Assembly (NCBI GenBank): GCA_036365515.1
Contig: CM070877.1
Coordinates: 59,321,975 to 59,385,974, forward strand
Length of the DNA: 64,000 nucleotides
Direction: 5' to 3'
Origin: Torymus aiolomorphi
Taxonomy: Eukaryota; Arthropoda; Insecta; Hymenoptera; Torymidae
Shown here piece by piece: positions 59,177 through 64,000 of this stretch. The notes beneath the pieces are model-generated. The model had not been told where the DNA came from and made no database searches. It saw only the letters and a list, made by a program, of their open reading frames with translations. Position 1 is the stretch's first letter. Each line of letters opens with the position of its first letter. The position numbers and the translations under genes are program-made.

Positions 59177-59754
59177 CTTTACGTTCAGAATTTACACTTG
59201 CATCTATAAATTTACTATAAATAACTTATAAGATCTGCTTACTAGACGAGTAAGGCTTACGATTACAATTTCAATAATTTATAAATCTGCTTGCTAGATG
59301 AGTAAGGCTTACGATTTCAACTTGACTCGAATGTCGTCTGAGTTTGACGGAGCTCTCCAGGGTTCTTGTACGCTGTCACTGATTCGCGTGACAGATATCA
59401 CTTTTTTTATAATACAAAATAATTAGGTTAAAGATGGGCCCTGTGACGTATCGAATTCATCTTTTGACAACCTATGTATTACAAGTTTTCTGGGTCGTCG
59501 TACTTGCGAAATGCTGAGCATTGCAAAGTGTGGCCTTTCGACTGCCGCGGAGTTCGGTGGCTTGGATTCTAGCTCGACCGTATGTTAAAAACTGCATGCG
59601 TTGTCTTCCTGAGTGGATGACTCTATACGTCACAAGGTCGCATAAGCAGAACGCTGCGTAGTATTAAGTTGCATTCTCGCTTTTATGTGTCAGGAAATAT
59701 CTGATACTAATTATGCTTTTTCTTTAAAATGAGAATACGTCTCCGAACGTAACA
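59177..59754 (-). repeat. LTR of element A (5' LTR), second part
   Basis: Continues from 44362 after the element B insertion and ends CGTCTCCGAACGTAACA; GAAT follows at 59755. It aligns with 8786-9360 with few mismatches. Confidence 0.85.
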
Positions 59755-60087
59755 GAATTATGAAATATAAAAAAGAAACACGTTTTTGTTAATAACAAAA
59801 CAACCGTGATAGCTATTTGTTTTATTATAAAATATAGATATTTTACTTCTATTTCAAATGATAACTTTATACATCAGCTCAAAATTTATATAAATTTGAT
59901 ATAAATAAAAAATAAATAAATAAATAAATTTAAAAATTAACAATTTTTAATATTCATGAATGAATTTAATTATAATTATGCAATAAATTTTTTAAAAATT
60001 ATAAATTTTGATATTAAATAATAAATAAAGGAATCAACAAATTAAGGTTGAGGAAGCTACGGGCCAATGAATTGGCAGCGGTTTTTT
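59755..60087 (-). mobile_element. R1 repeat copy 1, right portion
   Basis: Resumes the R1 sequence cut at 8630 and ends with GGAAGCTACGGGCCAATGAATTGG...CGGTTTTTT, the reverse complement of the start of R1 copies 2 and 3. Helitron coding sequence follows immediately. Confidence 0.7.
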
Positions 60088-60417
60088 ATATCATTTATGA
60101 TGGGTTCAGGTTCAGGTAATCCAAAATCTGTACAAGATATATCTTCCAACAATAATAATTTATTTATATGATCTAAAGCTAAGTTATCTTTATTTTCATG
60201 AAAAACTTCACTAAAGTATTTTTTAAAAATTTTCCCAAATAATTTTGGCTTGAATATTTTCTGTTAGTAGAAAGGAAGTAAAAAATTTACGTAATTGACA
60301 AGGTAACATGATATGACGCTTCTTCAAAAATTTTTAAAATTTGTAAATCATTTTCTATTAAATCCATTGCAGTCGCAGTTTCTTTATGAGTATTATAAGT
60401 TACATTTTTATATGTAC
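60088..60417 (-). pseudogene. Helitron helicase, upstream part
   Basis: The minus strand encodes NVTYNTHKETATAMDLIEND, QILKIFEEAS, LRKFFTSFLLTENIQAKIIW and DFGLPEPEP in shifting frames: the segment that precedes the Walker A motif in Helitron Rep/helicase proteins. It ends at the R1 border, and its continuation is at 5510-6631. Its upstream side is cut by the LTR of element C. Confidence 0.75.
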
Positions 60418-61591
60418 TGTAACGGGGCAGATGTTCCCCTCAGTGCCGTAAATCTCCGAAGCGGAGTTGCCGATGAACGGCGCAACAATTGACAGGCGCG
60501 AGCACTGGCTCGTGCCAACTCTCGGAGAAATCTCCTCACTCTCGCCGGCGCGCCGTCGCTCGCCGTCGGCTGCCTTCGTCGGCAGCCGTATCTACCGGCG
60601 TTACAACGCGCGACTTCGCGGTCGCGCTCTCTCTCTCGTGCGTGCTTCCTCGGCTGGTCAGAAACGCGCGAGTACTGCGTACCTGCGCCCGCGGAGGCTG
60701 GTGGTATTCTATACCGCCGCGCCACCGAATTGGAAAAGGACAGGGAAGGGCGGGTCAATCACACGCGTACTCGGATCTACAAAGAAGACCGTAATTTTAT
60801 TGTCCCCCGGACGTAATAACTTCAGTACACTCGGCGCGCACACAGTGCACGCGCCGGTTCGGGTGGTGCGTCCGCGCTCTATGTACGTGTGCGTGCGGTC
60901 GCACGCACGCACTCGCAAAAGCGGCTCGCACCGACGTTGGTCGATCGCCGCGCGCGATCATCACACACGCGCGCGTCGGTGAGCCTCGCACGCTCGCGCG
61001 GGGGTCGCTCTCCGGACGCCCGTCGTTCGCAGGGAGAGCACGCTAGCGCCTGGCCAGGACTTACCTCGCAGCAACCTACGACGTAGCGTGGACGAAGCCG
61101 CGGAGAGCCCGTCACCGAATATCTGGGTCCTCTCTCTCGCTCTTTCTCTTTCGCTCCGCAGCGTTGGCTGCCGGCGGCGTCCCCTCTTCTCTCTCTCTCT
61201 CCCGCCGCTGCCCTGGCTGCCGGCGGTGTCTCTCTCCCTCTATCTCTCGCTCGTGCACTCTTGCACCGTCGCACAGCTCTGGTGCAACGCGCGACACACA
61301 CGCGCGCTTCTCTCACTCTCTCCTCTCACTCACTCTTTGCAAGGAGGATCACTCACGCGCGTACGGGGACAGGCAATACTCCCTCGGGCTGTGGCCGAAA
61401 CGATACTGCCTGCCTGCTGCTTCATTGGCACGCGCGAGCATCTGTCGGCCTTGTCCTTCGCGCAAGGTTGAGAGATGTTTACTTTTCGTGTATCAGTGCG
61501 TGCCGACGCGGTGTGCCGAGACTCGTCTCATGTCTCGTTCGCGCACATCGATACACGCATACCCGCGTACGTACACGCGCAGGCCGTTACA
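60418..61591 (-). repeat. 3' LTR of element C
   Basis: 1,174 bp from TGTAACGGGGC to GCCGTTACA, giving matching inverted ends; CCCCCCG at 61592 is the complement of a polypurine tract. Very GC-rich with CTCTCT runs, which open many overlapping ORFs that I do not regard as genes. Confidence 0.75.
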
Positions 61592-61808
61592 CCCCCCGTC
61601 CAGACGCGGACTATCCCTCGGAAAGTCTGCTCTGCTACCTTACGTTCGGCATCTTCAACGGCAGCGCGGGTTCTCCTGAAAGAGGGGAGGTATTGCGCAA
61701 GAGGAAAAAAAACAATTCGCTTAACAAAATAATGCGGGGCTAACCCCTCTCTTTATTGTTCCCCGAAGAGGGGGCTTACATCCGGGTTGACGGGGGTTTC
61801 GGCCGTGG

Positions 61809-62620
61809 CTACTCCCGGTTGTGGAACCACGGCCGGGATCTATCGTGTCGGGCGACGTTCGGGCACTTCGTATCCGTCGAAACGCCGGGTCGCCCGCAGT
61901 AGTAGCAGCGGCTACGGGAGCCTCCCATCGCCGGAGCAGCGCTGCCCCTTTCTTGCACGGCATGCGGGTGTTGGAGTGTCGGCGGAGGGGCCTGCCGCAA
62001 CGCCGCAGCCGTCACCACGGCGATCGTCGCCTCTCTGGCACGGCGGACGGCCTCCTTTCGCCGCTCCTCTGCTGCCTCACCCCTCTTCTTGGCGAGCAAG
62101 GCGTCTCGCTCGGCGGCCCGGATCTCTTCGCGAGCTCGGACCGCCGCCTCTTCGGTCTCTCGGCGCTCCCTCCTGACGCGCCGGGTCCCGGAGATGAGCT
62201 GCCGCTCTTCCAGTAGGCCTTGAAGGCGGGCCGCCCAGGGCCCGGCGAGTTCTCGGCCGTGCGGCGTCTAGGCGACGAACAGGTTCCAGGCCTGTAGCGC
62301 CTCTCCTTCTGCCGCCCAGGCCTGACGGCTAGCGACGCGCACCCTCTCCAGAAGGAGCTCTAATGAGGCCCAGCATGCCATCATCGATGACGGCGCGATG
62401 GGCTCGGCTGCGCTCGTTGCTGGGGCTTCGGGGGCCTCCGGTCCTCGGCCTTCGGCCATCTGGTCTGCCTGGCCGGTCTGGCCGTCCCCAACCGCGGGAG
62501 CGTTCTTTCCCACGGGGGTGTCGATGGCCTCCCTCGGCCGGCGCAGGATCTCCACCGTTGCAGGATCTCTTCGCTTGCGTCCTTCTCGTCTATTACTCTT
62601 ACCGTATTGGAGCCGGTTAT
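61809..62620 (-). pseudogene. element C ORF between integrase and LTR (coiled coil, Cys cluster)
   Basis: One frame runs from about 62620 to a stop at 61809, broken only by TAG at 62268-62270. It is Ala/Arg/Glu-rich with a long predicted helix (RRVRRERRETEEAAVRAREE, LLAKKRGEAAEERRKEAVRR) and near its end a Cys cluster, CYYCGRPGVSTDTKCP, that resembles a damaged CCHC box. The position fits an env, but there is no membrane segment; it looks more like a Gag-type or accessory protein. Function unknown. Confidence 0.45.
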
Positions 62621-64000
62621 CTCGGTCACCTTCAGTGGACCGGCGTACTTCGGCGCTAACTTCGCCGATATTCCTTGCGCTGCCGAGGAAAGGACTCTGT
62701 TCCTTTTCAAGACGAGGTCTCCTATTCCGTAGGATATCTCTCTCCGACGCGTGTTGTAGTATGCCACTTGTCGCCGGTGCTCGTCGGCAGTTCGTGCGGC
62801 AGCCCTCTTTCGCAGAATCTCCATATCTTGCAGGTGTTCCGCCCACGTATCCACGGCCTCGCGCTCTCGTTGTTCAAGGGCCTCGCGCTCTTGCTCGCGG
62901 CGAGCTGTCGCTGGGGGGAGCGGCTGTCTGCCGTAATTGAGGGCGGCTGGGCTCACGTCGGTCGAAGCGTGCACGGAGTTGTTCAACGAGAACATCAGCT
63001 CCGGCAGTTTCTGATCCCACTCGGCGTGAGATTCCGTAAGAGATAACGTTCGATTTACCCTCTCCGCAGGGTTCGCCTGAGGGTGATATGGCGGGGTAGT
63101 CGAGTGATCGATGTCGGCGAGGTATTCGTCCACGGCTTTATTTTTGAATTCTGAGCCGTTGTCGGACAAGAATACCTCCGGAATGACGAACCGAAGAATC
63201 ACTCTCTCCTTGAACTCTTTTAGGATGGTCTTCGCATTCGCTTTACGTATGGGCACTCACTCCACCCAGCGAGTAAAGAGGTCTTGGAACACCAAGATAT
63301 ACTCGTGCCCGAGCTTACTCTTCACGAACGGGCCGGTTATATTCCCGGCAACTACTGCCACGACCAGTCGATAACTCCCTGTCCCATCAGACCTGCAGGC
63401 GGTCTTTGCTCCGCTTTCATCTGCTGGCACACTTGGCATTGTTTCACGTACATCCTCACTGCGTGATACATCTTCGGCCAGTAATATAACCTGACGGCGA
63501 GCTCGTATGTTTTTTTTCGACCTTGGTGCCCTGCGGTCGGATCATCGTGCGATTCGCGGAGCACTTCGCGACGATGCTCCTGGGGTACGACGAGTTTCCA
63601 TGCCTCGTCGTCGGCGACCGCCGCTTCTACTATCTCATCCGCGAGAAAGTAGAATAATCGACCCCCTACCACTTTCCACCTGGGACGGGTTGAGGGGTCG
63701 CGCGTCACTTCGTCCAGCCAAGACTGGTACCACTCATCCTTGATACCGTCGGACCACGTGCTCGCGTATACTTCAAGGTCGTCTTCCTCTTCGTACATGC
63801 GTGAAAGCGCGTCAGGCACGTGGTTCAGCGCGCCCGTTCGACGTTCCACCTCGAAGGAGTGTCCCTGCAACTCGAGGGACCACCTTGACTGTCTTCCGGT
63901 GGGGCTGTGTAGGCTGCGCAGCCATCGCAAGCTGCTATGGTCTGTCACCACCAAGAAGTGATATCCTTCGATGTACGGGCGAAACTTCTTGATCGCCCAG
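62381..64000 (-). pseudogene. element C pol: RNase H end and integrase
   Basis: The RNase H end (FLVVTDHSSLRWLRSL, NHVPDALSRM) reaches the window edge. The integrase has H-H-C-C (HDDPTAGHQG ... CQVCQQMK), then GPFVKSKLGHEYILVFQDLF, LSDNGSEFKNKAV and HPQANPAERVNRT with the three catalytic acidic residues, and a C-terminal ELMFSLNNSVHASTDVSP ... KYAGPLKVTEI region. A frameshift near 63390 and a TGA at 63257-63259 break it; the far end switches frame near 62620. Confidence 0.85.

Larger units (their letters stand above)
60418..64000 (-). mobile_element. Ty3/gypsy element C, truncated by the window
   Basis: A third LTR element, GC-rich and with no close similarity to A or B, coded leftwards: pol (64000-62381), an extra ORF (about 62620-61809), a purine tract and the 3' LTR (60418-61591). 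Its 5' half lies beyond the window. It inserted into the Helitron helicase. Different base composition points to a separate family. Confidence 0.8.

Noticed and set aside
60467..61743. Several overlapping ORFs of 100-170 codons on both strands
   Set aside because: They fall in the GC-rich LTR of element C; six open frames at once reflect composition, and none shows a domain.

Overview
This window looks like insect nuclear DNA, most likely from a hymenopteran such as an ant. It is AT-rich, full of decayed transposable elements, and carries Ty3/gypsy elements (one with a chuvirus-like envelope), BEL/Pao, Penelope, Helitron, a DD41D mariner and a hairpin-ended repeat family. The insect assignment rests on element content, metazoan promoter architecture and a BEL/Pao primer site complementary to tRNA-Tyr. 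No housekeeping gene pins the species. 

Positions 1-5305 hold a cluster of four related intronless genes, one on the minus strand and three on the plus strand. Each has CCAAT and TATA boxes, and each ends in a replication-dependent-histone-type 3' stem-loop, although the proteins are not histones. Gene 1 is intact. Gene 2 is frameshifted. Genes 3 and 4 have ATA and ACG exactly where gene 2 has ATG, and gene 4 also has two stop codons. The encoded proteins are Ser/Pro-rich with a Y-[DN]-rich block, a SUMO-interaction-like hydrophobic/acidic motif and an Arg/Cys tail. I do not recognise the family; it is the most promising undescribed system here. 

From 5510 to 60417 the window is a Russian doll of insertions. 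A Helitron helicase gene (minus strand) is split at 6631/60088 by a hairpin-ended repeat (R1). R1 is split at 8630/59755 by gypsy element A (TSD GAAT). Element A is interrupted by a 1.5-kb foldback element, a TTAA-flanked MITE, a 12-kb Penelope-like locus, a BEL/Pao remnant, and, in its right LTR, gypsy element B (TSD CTTT). The Penelope locus contains a 6-kb Sola-like DNA transposon (TSD ACAT), which itself holds two more R1 copies. The left LTR of element B contains a DD41D mariner (TSD TA). Several empty sites can be read from paralogous sequence inside the window, so the order of events is well supported. 

Elements A and B are related: both have a Gag with about twelve CCHC zinc knuckles, a stop codon between Gag and Pol that are otherwise in the same frame, an AT-hook in the Pol linker, and repeated copies of their LTR-boundary/primer sequences. 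A carries a chuvirus-like glycoprotein gene; B does not. 

From 60418 to the right edge lies a third, GC-rich gypsy element (C, minus strand), inserted into the same Helitron and cut by the window end. It has a complete LTR, pol fragments and an unusual ORF between integrase and LTR.
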